NCBI RefSeq assembly: GCF_015751785.1
Contig: NZ_JADOTY010000001.1
Location: forward strand, 2,480,001-2,544,000
DNA length: 64,000 nucleotides
Source of the DNA: Micromonospora vinacea
GTDB taxonomy: Bacteria > Actinomycetota > Actinomycetes > Mycobacteriales > Micromonosporaceae
Direction: 5' to 3'
Shown in pieces: positions 36,130 to 43,917 of this stretch (positions are counted from its first letter, which is position 1; every line of letters starts with the position of its first letter). The position numbers and the translations under genes are program-made. The notes beneath the pieces were generated by a model. That model was not told the DNA's origin and searched no databases. It worked only from the letters and a program-made list of their open reading frames with translations.

Positions 36130-36153
36130 CAGCGGAAGACTAGGCTGTGGCTT

Positions 36154-36618
36154 ATGCGCTCATCCGAAACCATCTCCTCTGCCACGGGGTACCTGCTGCT
36201 GAAGTTGGCCAACCTCGCCAGCACCCGGATGGAAGAGGCGCTCCTGCCCTTCCGCCTACGCGGCCGGGACCTGCGAGTGCTGGCCTTCGTCCAGGACGGG
36301 GAGTTGTCCCAGCGCGACCTGTGTGAGCGAACCGGACTCGACCGCACCACGATGGTCGCGGTCATCGACGAACTCGAGCGCAACGGATACGTCCGGCGCG
36401 AGCGCAGCCCCAACGACCGCCGTAAACAGTTCATAAACGTCACCACCGACGGCCGCACCATCTTGTCGGAAGCCCTCACGGCGATGCGCCGGACCGAGGA
36501 CGACTTCCTCGCTCCCCTCGGCGAGGACGACCGGCGCCAACTGCACCGACAGTTGTCAGTGCTCTACGCGGCCCATGATCCGCGGTGCCACACCGACGAG
36601 ACCAGGCCCACGGCCTGA
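36154..36618 (+). CDS. MarR family transcriptional regulator
   Basis: 154 residues with the MarR winged helix: LRVLAFVQDGELSQRDLCER, TGLDRTTMVAVIDELERNGY, and the wing RRERSPNDRRKQFINVTTDG. No Shine-Dalgarno sits before the ATG. TAGGCT ends 7 bases before it, so the mRNA may be leaderless. An ATA codon (codon 94), rare in such GC-rich genes, and a somewhat lower GC suggest possible acquisition. It probably controls itself and the divergent membrane-protein gene through the paired palindromes. Confidence 0.92.
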   Translation: MRSSETISSATGYLLLKLANLASTRMEEALLPFRLRGRDLRVLAFVQDGELSQRDLCERTGLDRTTMVAVIDELERNGYVRRERSPNDRRKQFINVTTDGRTILSEALTAMRRTEDDFLAPLGEDDRRQLHRQLSVLYAAHDPRCHTDETRPTA

Positions 36619-36649
36619 GCGCACGCCGGCTGGTCGAGGCTGCCGGAGA

Positions 36650-37456
36650 TCAGGCGGCGCGGCGCCCGCCGGCCTGGTCGCTACGCGTGGCATGCCTGGC
36701 CTGCGCCGCAGGGGCGGCGAAACGGTCGGCGGCCTGCGCCGGATAGGACTCGGGGCGAACCACCCGCAGTGGCCGGTCCACCTCGTCGGCCCCGAACCGC
36801 CAGCGGGACGGTGTGGGCTGCCGCTGCGGGGCCGGCCCACCGGGGCGCAGCCCGGGCCGGGACAGCAGCACGGTGATCAGGTAGCCGACCACCAGGAAGC
36901 CGTGGCTGATCAGCCGTTCCCCGCCCACCGAACCGGTGGCCAGGTCGTTGACCGACAGCAGCAGCAGCGTGCCGACGAACGCGCTGAGCATCGGCAGCAG
37001 CCCGGCGGGTGGGCTACGGCGCAGCGCCACGAACAGGAAGCCCGCGCCGACTGCCACGTTCCACGCCGCCGACTCGTGCCACAGGTGCTGGCCGGTGGGG
37101 TGCAGGTGGTCGGTGGTCGCCCCCCGGCCCACCTGGGCCAGGCCGAGCACCAGTTGCACCGCGCCGAGCAGCCCGAGCGCCGACCGCAGGCCGGCGACGA
37201 GCGGGCCACGTCTGCGCCGCCACCACGACTGATGGGCCGGTGCCGCCGCGGCGGCGGCCAGGATCGCCGCCGTCCGGTCGGGCACCTCAACGACCAATCG
37301 GGTACGAACCCGACGGGTCACCGTGGCCGCCGCCGTGAACCAGGCCCGGCACTCGGCGCACCCGTCGAGGTGCCCCTGCACCGCCGTCAGTTCGGCGGCG
37401 GTCTCCTCCCCGTCCAGCTGCGCGGACAGGACCTCCCGCCACTGCTCACAACCCAT
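36650..37456 (-). CDS. Membrane protein with N-terminal zinc-finger anti-sigma-like domain
   Basis: 268 residues. Residues 1-45 hold a zf-HC2/anti-sigma type motif (HLDGCAECRAWF: His-x3-Cys-x2-Cys). Four membrane helices follow (near SALGLLGAVQLVLGLAQ, AAWNVAVGAGFLFVAL, PMLSAFVGTLLLLSV and HGFLVVGYLITVLLS). The tail is a Pro/Arg-rich cytosolic segment of ~65 residues. Anti-sigma proteins of this type usually have an ECF sigma gene next to them, but none is adjacent here. It is divergent from the TRM11-like methyltransferase gene. ATG start without a clear ribosome site. Confidence 0.82.
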   Translation of the reverse strand: MGCEQWREVLSAQLDGEETAAELTAVQGHLDGCAECRAWFTAAATVTRRVRTRLVVEVPDRTAAILAAAAAAPAHQSWWRRRRGPLVAGLRSALGLLGAVQLVLGLAQVGRGATTDHLHPTGQHLWHESAAWNVAVGAGFLFVALRRSPPAGLLPMLSAFVGTLLLLSVNDLATGSVGGERLISHGFLVVGYLITVLLSRPGLRPGGPAPQRQPTPSRWRFGADEVDRPLRVVRPESYPAQAADRFAAPAAQARHATRSDQAGGRRAA

Positions 37457-37528
37457 GTATCGGTAGTCGCTCCGGCGGCCGCTCCGGTTCCCGGCGACCG
37501 TGACTGGTTGTGGAATACTCGCCGGATC

Positions 37529-38569
37529 ATGACGCGTTACGGCCTGCTGATCCTGCCCGCCACCAACCGGGTGTACGCCCGTGCCGCCGTGGACCTCACC
37601 CGCGCCGAGCTGGAGATCTTCGGCCGTTCGGCGCTGGACGGCCGGATCGGCGAGCTGGACACCGAGGTCGTCGGCGGAGCGTCCTACGTCACCTTCAGTG
37701 GCGACGGGCTGACCGCACGGGACCTGGCCGTCCTGGGCAATCTCTCCGCCGGGTACGCGCTCTTCGAGATCGTCGGTGAGCTGCTGCGGCCGATCGAGTG
37801 GAGCCGCCTGGACCGCTACGACGACGATCTGCTCACCATCCAGAAGTACCCGGGCAAGACCAACGAGCAGTTCACCAAGCTGCTGCTCAACGTCACTCTG
37901 CTCGCCTCGGACTGGGCCACCGAGATGACCAGCCGCCGGTTTCGGGTGCTCGACCCGCTCTGTGGTCGGGGCACCACCCTCAACCAGGCGCTGATGTACG
38001 GCTTCGACGCCGCCGGGATCGAGCGCGACCAGAAGGACGTCGAGGCGTACCGGGCGTTCATCACCACCTGGCTGAAGCAGAAGCGGATCAAGCACCGGGT
38101 GCTGGAGTCGGGGCCGGTGCGGCGGGAGCGCAAGGTGGTCGGCCGACGGGTGCGGATCGAGCTGGCGCCGACCCGCGAGGAGCACAAGGCCGGCCAGACG
38201 CAGTTGCTGGACGTGGTCAACGCCGACACCGCCCGGTCGGCGGAGTTCTTCCGCCCGGAGACCGTGGACCTGGTCGTCGCCGACGCGCCGTACGGCGTGC
38301 AGCACGGCAGTCGTACCGCTGGGCAGGGGTTGGCCCGCGACCCGCTGGCGTTGCTAGCGGACGCCGCGCCGGTCTGGGCCCGGTTGTTGCGCCCCGGCGG
38401 TGCGCTCGGGATCTCCTGGAACACCCACGTCGCCAGCCGGGACGACGCGGCGGCGGCGTTGGCCGACGCCGGCCTGAGCGTTGTCGACGCCGAGCCCTAC
38501 CGCGCGCTGCGGCACCGGGTGGACCAGTCGATCATGCGGGACGTGTTGGTGGCCCGCCGCCCGGCCTGA
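37529..38569 (+). CDS. TRM11-like SAM-dependent RNA/DNA methyltransferase
   Basis: 346 residues. The N-terminal ~135 residues form a substrate-binding part (YGLLILPATNRVYARAA). The methyltransferase core follows, with motif I region FRVLDPLCGRGTTLNQAL and motif IV VDLVVADAPYGVQHG, a variant of the (D/N)PPY motif of amino-group methyltransferases such as TRM11. ADAPYG instead of DPPYG is unusual but retains the catalytic-loop Asp and Tyr. The probable substrate is tRNA guanine N2 or another nucleic acid amino group; this is not proven. The ATG at 37529 is chosen; the frame is open far upstream but antisense to another gene. No strong ribosome site. Confidence 0.83.
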   Translation: MTRYGLLILPATNRVYARAAVDLTRAELEIFGRSALDGRIGELDTEVVGGASYVTFSGDGLTARDLAVLGNLSAGYALFEIVGELLRPIEWSRLDRYDDDLLTIQKYPGKTNEQFTKLLLNVTLLASDWATEMTSRRFRVLDPLCGRGTTLNQALMYGFDAAGIERDQKDVEAYRAFITTWLKQKRIKHRVLESGPVRRERKVVGRRVRIELAPTREEHKAGQTQLLDVVNADTARSAEFFRPETVDLVVADAPYGVQHGSRTAGQGLARDPLALLADAAPVWARLLRPGGALGISWNTHVASRDDAAAALADAGLSVVDAEPYRALRHRVDQSIMRDVLVARRPA

Positions 38570-38641
38570 ACGGCCTCGCACCTGCGCCCTCGCCGCGCCA
38601 CGCGCCACCCGTCCGGGTCGCGCATGGTCGCTGTCGCGTGT

Positions 38642-38712
38642 CCTTTGCTCTGCACCCGCCGAGGCGCCAGCTACCGACAGTGACTGTCGCCTCCGCGGGT
38701 GCAGAGCAAAGG
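38642..38712. repeat. 71-bp nested palindrome (cruciform-capable element)
   Basis: Perfect 18-bp outer arms (38642-38659 with 38695-38712; CCTTTGCTCTGCACCCGC). Then GAGGCG (38661-38666) pairs with CGCCTC (38688-38693), and GACAG-TGA-CTGTC (38676-38688) forms a tip hairpin. It lies 73 bp after the methyltransferase stop and may terminate transcription. The layered structure suggests a dispersed intergenic element. Confidence 0.85.
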
Positions 38713-38761
38713 GCCGACAACCGGTTGTGAACCCGCGGGGCGCCAGAGGGTTTGTGCCGTA

Positions 38762-38790
38762 TTTCACCTGTTCAGTGGGCAGGTGTGAAA
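38762..38790. promoter_or_regulatory. Inverted repeat upstream of the kdp operon, candidate operator
   Basis: TTTCACCTG (38762-38770) and CAGGTGTGAAA (38780-38790) form an imperfect inverted repeat (perfect CACCTG/CAGGTG arms, 9-base centre) about 130 bp before the first kdp start. A KdpE or other regulator site is possible. A second small stem CGCGACC/GGTCGCG lies in the leader (38875-38895). Confidence 0.4.
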
Positions 38791-38922
38791 ACCACGTCAA
38801 GAAAAGGTTCGCCCCCGTCATGGTCGCGTTATGACCCCTGCCGTCCGGCGGGTGGTGGGGCTTTGATTGCCCGGCGCGACCGGAAGGCGGTCGCGACGAA
38901 CCTTTCCGGCTGAGGAGTCAGC

Positions 38923-39006
38923 GTGTCTGACGTGGTGTTCGTGGTCCTGACGGTGGCGCTGTTCGCGGTGCTCGCCCTGGTGGTCCGGGCGGTGGAGAAG
39001 CTGTGA
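38923..39006 (+). CDS. 27-residue single-helix membrane peptide heading the kdp operon
   Basis: GTG start with GAGGAG upstream (TGAGGAGTCAGC). The product is one hydrophobic helix ([20 protein letters not shown]) ending VEKL. Its stop overlaps the start of kdpF (GTGA at 39003-39006), so it is translationally coupled to the potassium pump genes. It resembles KdpF in size and hydrophobicity but is a separate gene. It could be an extra small stabilising subunit (inference). Confidence 0.75.
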   Translation: MSDVVFVVLTVALFAVLALVVRAVEKL

Positions 39007-39092
39007 ACGCGGTAAACGCCGTCGGTCTGGTGCTCGCGGTCGTCCTGGGCGCGTTCCTGGTGTTCGCCCTGCTGTTTCCGGAGCGCTTCTGA
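39003..39092 (+). CDS. kdpF: Potassium-transporting ATPase subunit KdpF
   Basis: A 29-residue single-helix peptide with the KdpF pattern, ending [10 protein letters not shown]. KdpF stabilises the KdpABC complex in the membrane. Start and stop overlap the neighbours by 4 and 1 bp, giving coupled translation into kdpA. The gene is below common length cutoffs. Confidence 0.88.
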   Translation: MNAVNAVGLVLAVVLGAFLVFALLFPERF

Positions 39093-40747
39093 TGACCATG
39101 ACAACAGCGGGCGTCATCTTCGTGTTGACGCTGGTGGCGGCCCTCGTCGCCGTCTACAAGCCGTTCGGCGACTACATGTTCCGGGCGGTCTCCGGCACGA
39201 AGCAGTCGCGGGTCGAGCGGGGCATCTTCCGACTGGTCGGGGTCAACCCGGCCGCCGAGCAGACCTGGGGCGTGTACGCCCGCAGCGTGCTGGCGTTCTC
39301 CGCGGTTTCGATCCTGTTCCTGTACCTGTTCCAGCGGGTGCAGAACCACCTGTGGCTGTCGCTGGGCCTCGACCCGGTGGTGCCGCACGGCGCGTGGAAC
39401 ACGGCAGTGTCGTTCGTGACCAACACCAACTGGCAGTGGTACTCGGGTGAGTCGACGATGGGCCACCTGGTGCAGATGGCCGGGCTGGCTGTGCAGAACT
39501 TCGCCTCGGCGGCGGTCGGCATCGCGGTGGCGGTCGCGCTGGTACGCGGCTTCGCCCGCAGCCGCACCGGGCAACTCGGCAATTTCTGGGTCGACCTGAC
39601 CCGGATCGTGCTGCGGATCCTGCTGCCGATCGCCGTGCTCGGCGCCATCGTGTTGATGATCGGCGGGGTGGTGCAGAACCTGTCCGCCGGCACCGACGTG
39701 AGCACGCTGACCGGCGGCACCCAGACCATCACCGGTGGTCCGGTCGCCAGCCAGGAAGTGATCAAGGAGCTGGGCACCAACGGCGGCGGCTTCTACAACG
39801 TCAACAGCGCCCACCCGTTCGAGAACCCCACCACCTGGACGAACTGGCTGGAGATCTTCCTGCTCCTGCTGATCCCGTTCAGCCTGCCCCGGGTCTTCGG
39901 CAGGATGGTCGGGCAGAACCGGCAGGGCTACGCCATCGCCGCGGTGATGGGCATCCTCGCGTTCCTCAGCGTCGCCATCACCAACATCTTCGAGCTGACC
40001 GGTCACGGCACTGTGCCGCAGGCGGTCGGTGCGGCGATGGAGGGCAAGGAGGTGCGGTTCGACGTGTCGAACTCGGCCACCTTCGCCGCCGCCACCACGC
40101 TCACCTCGACCGGTGCGGTGAACTCGTTCCACGACTCGTTCACCTCCCTCGGCGGCATGATGACGATGGTCAACATGATGCTCGGCGAGGTCGCGCCGGG
40201 CGGAACCGGTTCGGGGCTGTACGGCCTGCTCATCCTCGCGGTGATCACGGTGTTCGTGGCCGGGCTGATGGTGGGCCGCACCCCGGAGTACCTGGGCAAG
40301 AAGATCAGCTCGCGCGAGATCAAGTTCGCCTCGCTCTACTTCCTGATCACGCCGATCCTGGTGCTCGTCGGTACGGCGGCGGCGTTCGGCACCGGCAACA
40401 ACTCCACGGCCCTCAACGTCGGCCCGCACGGCCTCTCCGAGGTGCTGTACGCGTTCACGTCGGCCAGCAACAACAACGGTTCCGCCTTCGCCGGCATCAC
40501 GGTCAACACCACCTGGTGGAACACCGCCCTCGGGTTGTGCATGCTGCTGGGCCGGTTCCTGCCGATCATCTTCGTGCTCGCGTTGGCCGGCTCGCTGGCC
40601 CGCCAGGCACCCACCCCCGCGTCCGAGGGCACCCTGCCGACCCACCGACCGCTGTTCATCGGCATGGTCGTCGGCGTCACAGTGGTCCTCGTCGCGCTGA
40701 CCTTCCTGCCCGCGCTCGCGCTCGGCCCGCTGGCAGAGGGGCTCTGA
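39092..40747 (+). CDS. kdpA: Potassium-transporting ATPase subunit KdpA
   Basis: Channel-like K+-binding subunit of the KdpFABC pump, 551 residues, about ten membrane helices. The repeated selectivity-filter-type motifs are visible: [47 protein letters not shown] and [14 protein letters not shown]. It is the third gene of the operon; its ATG overlaps the kdpF stop. It is followed after 20 bp by kdpB. No abnormality seen. Confidence 0.97.
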   Translation: MTMTTAGVIFVLTLVAALVAVYKPFGDYMFRAVSGTKQSRVERGIFRLVGVNPAAEQTWGVYARSVLAFSAVSILFLYLFQRVQNHLWLSLGLDPVVPHGAWNTAVSFVTNTNWQWYSGESTMGHLVQMAGLAVQNFASAAVGIAVAVALVRGFARSRTGQLGNFWVDLTRIVLRILLPIAVLGAIVLMIGGVVQNLSAGTDVSTLTGGTQTITGGPVASQEVIKELGTNGGGFYNVNSAHPFENPTTWTNWLEIFLLLLIPFSLPRVFGRMVGQNRQGYAIAAVMGILAFLSVAITNIFELTGHGTVPQAVGAAMEGKEVRFDVSNSATFAAATTLTSTGAVNSFHDSFTSLGGMMTMVNMMLGEVAPGGTGSGLYGLLILAVITVFVAGLMVGRTPEYLGKKISSREIKFASLYFLITPILVLVGTAAAFGTGNNSTALNVGPHGLSEVLYAFTSASNNNGSAFAGITVNTTWWNTALGLCMLLGRFLPIIFVLALAGSLARQAPTPASEGTLPTHRPLFIGMVVGVTVVLVALTFLPALALGPLAEGL

Positions 40748-40767
40748 CCATCATGAGGAACGAGGAC

Positions 40768-42963
40768 ATGTCCGTCACGTCCGCCCCAACAGAGCAACTC
40801 CCCGGCACACCCGCCACCCAGGGCAACCGGATCGGCGGGGGCCTGCTCGACCCCAAGCAGTTGATCCGGTCCCTGCCGGACGCGGTACGCAAGCTCAACC
40901 CCACCACGCTGTGGCGCAACCCGGTGATGCTGATCGTGGAGGTCGGCGCGGCCTTCACCACCGTCCTGGCGGTGATCGACCCGTCGGTGTTCGCCTGGGC
41001 GATCACCATCTGGCTCTGGCTGACGGTGGTCTTCGCCAACCTGGCCGAGGCGGTCGCCGAAGGCCGGGGCAAGGCCCAGGCCGCGACCCTGCGGCAGGCG
41101 AAGAAGGACACCATCGCCACCCGGCTGATCGACTGGAAGCCGGGCGCGCGGGCCAACACCTACCGTGACGAGGCGGTGCCCGCGCCGGAACTGCGTCAGG
41201 GCGACGTCGTGCTCGTCGAGGCGGGCGGCATCATCCCCGGCGACGGCGACATCGTCGAGGGCATCGCCAGCGTCGACGAGTCGGCGATCACCGGCGAGTC
41301 GGCCCCGGTCATCCGGGAGTCCGGCGGCGACCGCAGCGCGGTCACCGGCGGCACCAAGGTGCTCTCCGACCGGATCATCGTGCAGATCACCCAGAAGCCG
41401 GGGGAGAGCTTCATCGACCGGATGATCGCCCTGGTCGAGGGTGCCAACCGGCAGAAGACGCCGAACGAGATCGCGCTGAACATCCTGCTGGCGGCGCTCA
41501 CTGTCATCTTCCTGCTGGCAGTGGTCACCCTCCAGCCGCTGGCCATCTTCTCCAAGGCGTACCAGGCGGCCGCGCCGGACAGCGGCGCGATCACCGACTC
41601 CGGTGTCACCGGCGTGGTGCTGATCTCGCTGCTGGTCTGCCTGATCCCCACCACCATCGGCGCGCTGCTCTCCGCCATCGGCATCGCCGGCATGGACCGG
41701 CTGGTGCAACGCAACGTGCTGGCCATGAGCGGTCGGGCCGTCGAGGCGGCCGGTGACGTCAACACCCTGCTGCTGGACAAGACCGGCACCATCACGCTGG
41801 GCAACCGGCAGGCCGCCGAGTTCGTACCTGTCGAGGGGGTCGACGCCGCGACAGTGGCCGACGCCGCGCAGCTGTCCAGCCTGGCCGACGAGACCCCGGA
41901 GGGGCGCTCGGTGGTGGTGCTGGCGAAGAACGAGTTCGGACTGCGCGAGCGTGAGCCCGGCGTGATGCCGCACGCCACCTTCGTACCGTTCACCGCGCAG
42001 ACCCGGATGAGCGGCGTCGACCTCACCCCGGACGGCAGCGTGGACGGCGGCGCGGTGGGCACGGCCCGCCGGGTCCGCAAGGGCGCCGCCGCCGCGGTGA
42101 TGAAGTGGGTACGGGAGAACGGCGGCCACCCGACCGAGCAGGTCGGCGAGATCGTGGACGGGATCAGCAGCACCGGCGGTACCCCGCTTGTGGTCGCCGA
42201 GCACGTCGACGGTGAGCCGGCCCGCGCGCTGGGCGTCATCCACCTCAAGGACGTGGTCAAGTCCGGCATGCGGGAGCGGTTCGACGAGATGCGCCGGATG
42301 GGCATCCGGACCGTGATGATCACCGGCGACAACCCGCGTACCGCGAAGGCGATCGCCGACGAGGCCGGGGTGGACGACTTCCTGGCCGAGGCCACGCCCG
42401 AGGACAAGCTCGCGCTGATCAAGCGGGAGCAGGAGGGTGGCCGGCTGGTCGCGATGACCGGCGACGGCACCAACGACGCGCCGGCGCTCGCCCAGGCGGA
42501 CGTCGGGGTGGCGATGAACACTGGTACGTCGGCCGCCAAGGAGGCCGGCAACATGGTCGACCTCGACTCCGACCCGACCAAGCTGATCGAGATCGTGGAG
42601 ATCGGCAAGCAGTTGCTGATCACCCGTGGCGCGCTGACCACGTTCAGCATCGCCAACGACATCGCGAAGTACTTCGCGATCATCCCGGCCATGTTCGCCG
42701 GCCTCTACCCGAGCCTGGACGCGCTGAACATCATGCGGTTGTCCAGCCCGGAGTCGGCGATCCTGTCCGCTGTCATCTTCAACGCCCTGGTGATCATCGC
42801 GCTGATCCCGCTCGCCCTGCGGGGCGTGCGGTACCGGCCGGCCGCCGCGTCGAAGCTGCTCAGCCGCAACCTGCTGGTGTACGGGCTGGGCGGCATCATC
42901 GTGCCGTTCATCGGGATCAAGCTCATCGACCTGCTCATCCAGTTCATCCCGGGGATTTCGTGA
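40768..42963 (+). CDS. kdpB: Potassium-transporting ATPase ATP-binding subunit KdpB
   Basis: P-type ATPase subunit that powers K+ uptake, 731 residues. Actuator ITGESAPVI, phosphorylated Asp337 in LDKTGTIT, nucleotide-domain motif FTAQTRMSG and hinge [16 protein letters not shown] are all intact. The ATG at 40768 is preferred over the ATG five codons earlier because GAGGAACGAGGAC precedes it at normal distance. The stop overlaps the kdpC start (TGATG). Confidence 0.97.
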   Translation: MSVTSAPTEQLPGTPATQGNRIGGGLLDPKQLIRSLPDAVRKLNPTTLWRNPVMLIVEVGAAFTTVLAVIDPSVFAWAITIWLWLTVVFANLAEAVAEGRGKAQAATLRQAKKDTIATRLIDWKPGARANTYRDEAVPAPELRQGDVVLVEAGGIIPGDGDIVEGIASVDESAITGESAPVIRESGGDRSAVTGGTKVLSDRIIVQITQKPGESFIDRMIALVEGANRQKTPNEIALNILLAALTVIFLLAVVTLQPLAIFSKAYQAAAPDSGAITDSGVTGVVLISLLVCLIPTTIGALLSAIGIAGMDRLVQRNVLAMSGRAVEAAGDVNTLLLDKTGTITLGNRQAAEFVPVEGVDAATVADAAQLSSLADETPEGRSVVVLAKNEFGLREREPGVMPHATFVPFTAQTRMSGVDLTPDGSVDGGAVGTARRVRKGAAAAVMKWVRENGGHPTEQVGEIVDGISSTGGTPLVVAEHVDGEPARALGVIHLKDVVKSGMRERFDEMRRMGIRTVMITGDNPRTAKAIADEAGVDDFLAEATPEDKLALIKREQEGGRLVAMTGDGTNDAPALAQADVGVAMNTGTSAAKEAGNMVDLDSDPTKLIEIVEIGKQLLITRGALTTFSIANDIAKYFAIIPAMFAGLYPSLDALNIMRLSSPESAILSAVIFNALVIIALIPLALRGVRYRPAAASKLLSRNLLVYGLGGIIVPFIGIKLIDLLIQFIPGIS

Positions 42964-43844
42964 TGCGCCTACCCACCTGGATCGCCCAACACCTCGCCGC
43001 GCTGCGCGCCGTACTCGTCTTCACGGTGCTGCTCGGCCTGGTCTACCCGCTGGCCCTGGTAGCGGTTGGTCAGCTGCCCGGCCTCAACCACAAGACCGAC
43101 GGCTCGTTGATCTCCTCGGGCGGGACGACTGTCGGCAGCGGCCTGATCGGCCAGTCCTTCACCGATGCGGACGGCAACCCCGTCGCCCGGTACTTCCAGT
43201 CCCGCCCCTCCGCCGCCGGCGACGGCTACGACCCGACCTCCACCTCGGCCAGCAACCTGGGCCCGGAGAGCGTCGTCGACACCATCGCCACCGACCCGGA
43301 GGAGTCCAGCGAGAGCCTGCTCACCCAGGTGTGCGGGCGCAGCAAGTCGGTCGGCGAACTCAACAGCGTCGACGGCCGACGTCCGTACTGCACCGACGAC
43401 GGGGTGGGTGCCGTGCTCGCGGTCTTCCGCGCCAACGGTCTGACCGGCCCGGTCACCCGGGTGGTCAGCGTCAACCAGGCCGCCCCGGCCATGCCGTTCG
43501 TCTCCTCGTACGAGGGGGTGTCGGTGGAGCCGGCCCAGCCCGGCGAGGACTACGTGGCAGCCGGCGGGGTGGTCACCCCGATCCGGGGCGACGCGCCCGC
43601 CGACCCGGCGGTGCCCGCCGACGCGGTCACCGCCAGCGCCAGCGGTCTCGACCCGCAGATCAGCCCGGCGTACGCCGAGTTGCAGGTGAACCGGGTCGCG
43701 CGGGAGCGCGGCGCGGACCCGGCGGCGGTCCGCAAGCTGGTCAAGGAGCACACCAGCGGGCGTGGGCTGGGCTTCATGGGTGAGCCCGGCGTCAACGTGC
43801 TGGAGCTCAACCTCGCCCTCGACAAGCAGTTCGCCGCACGCTGA
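42963..43844 (+). CDS. kdpC: Potassium-transporting ATPase subunit KdpC (extended form)
   Basis: KdpC assists ATP binding by KdpB. One N-terminal membrane helix (about residues 13-35), then the conserved [11 protein letters not shown] and [20 protein letters not shown], and at the C-terminus [19 protein letters not shown] and [11 protein letters not shown]. Between them (about residues 115-205) is an extra ~90-residue segment with two Cys ([18 protein letters not shown]), making 293 residues against about 190-200 in E. coli. Similar extended KdpC forms occur in other actinobacteria. Confidence 0.93.
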   Translation: MRLPTWIAQHLAALRAVLVFTVLLGLVYPLALVAVGQLPGLNHKTDGSLISSGGTTVGSGLIGQSFTDADGNPVARYFQSRPSAAGDGYDPTSTSASNLGPESVVDTIATDPEESSESLLTQVCGRSKSVGELNSVDGRRPYCTDDGVGAVLAVFRANGLTGPVTRVVSVNQAAPAMPFVSSYEGVSVEPAQPGEDYVAAGGVVTPIRGDAPADPAVPADAVTASASGLDPQISPAYAELQVNRVARERGADPAAVRKLVKEHTSGRGLGFMGEPGVNVLELNLALDKQFAAR

Positions 43845-43917
43845 GCACCATCGCGGGCGGGGCCGTGCCGACCGGGCGCGGCCCCGCCCGCCGATCTGAC
43901 CAGGGAGGATGGTCCCC

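Noticed and set aside
38742..38922. Possible c-di-AMP riboswitch before kdp
   Set aside because: Such riboswitches control potassium genes in some bacteria, but none of the conserved blocks (GGGGTGAATC, CCCGTCAGCTAACC) is present here.
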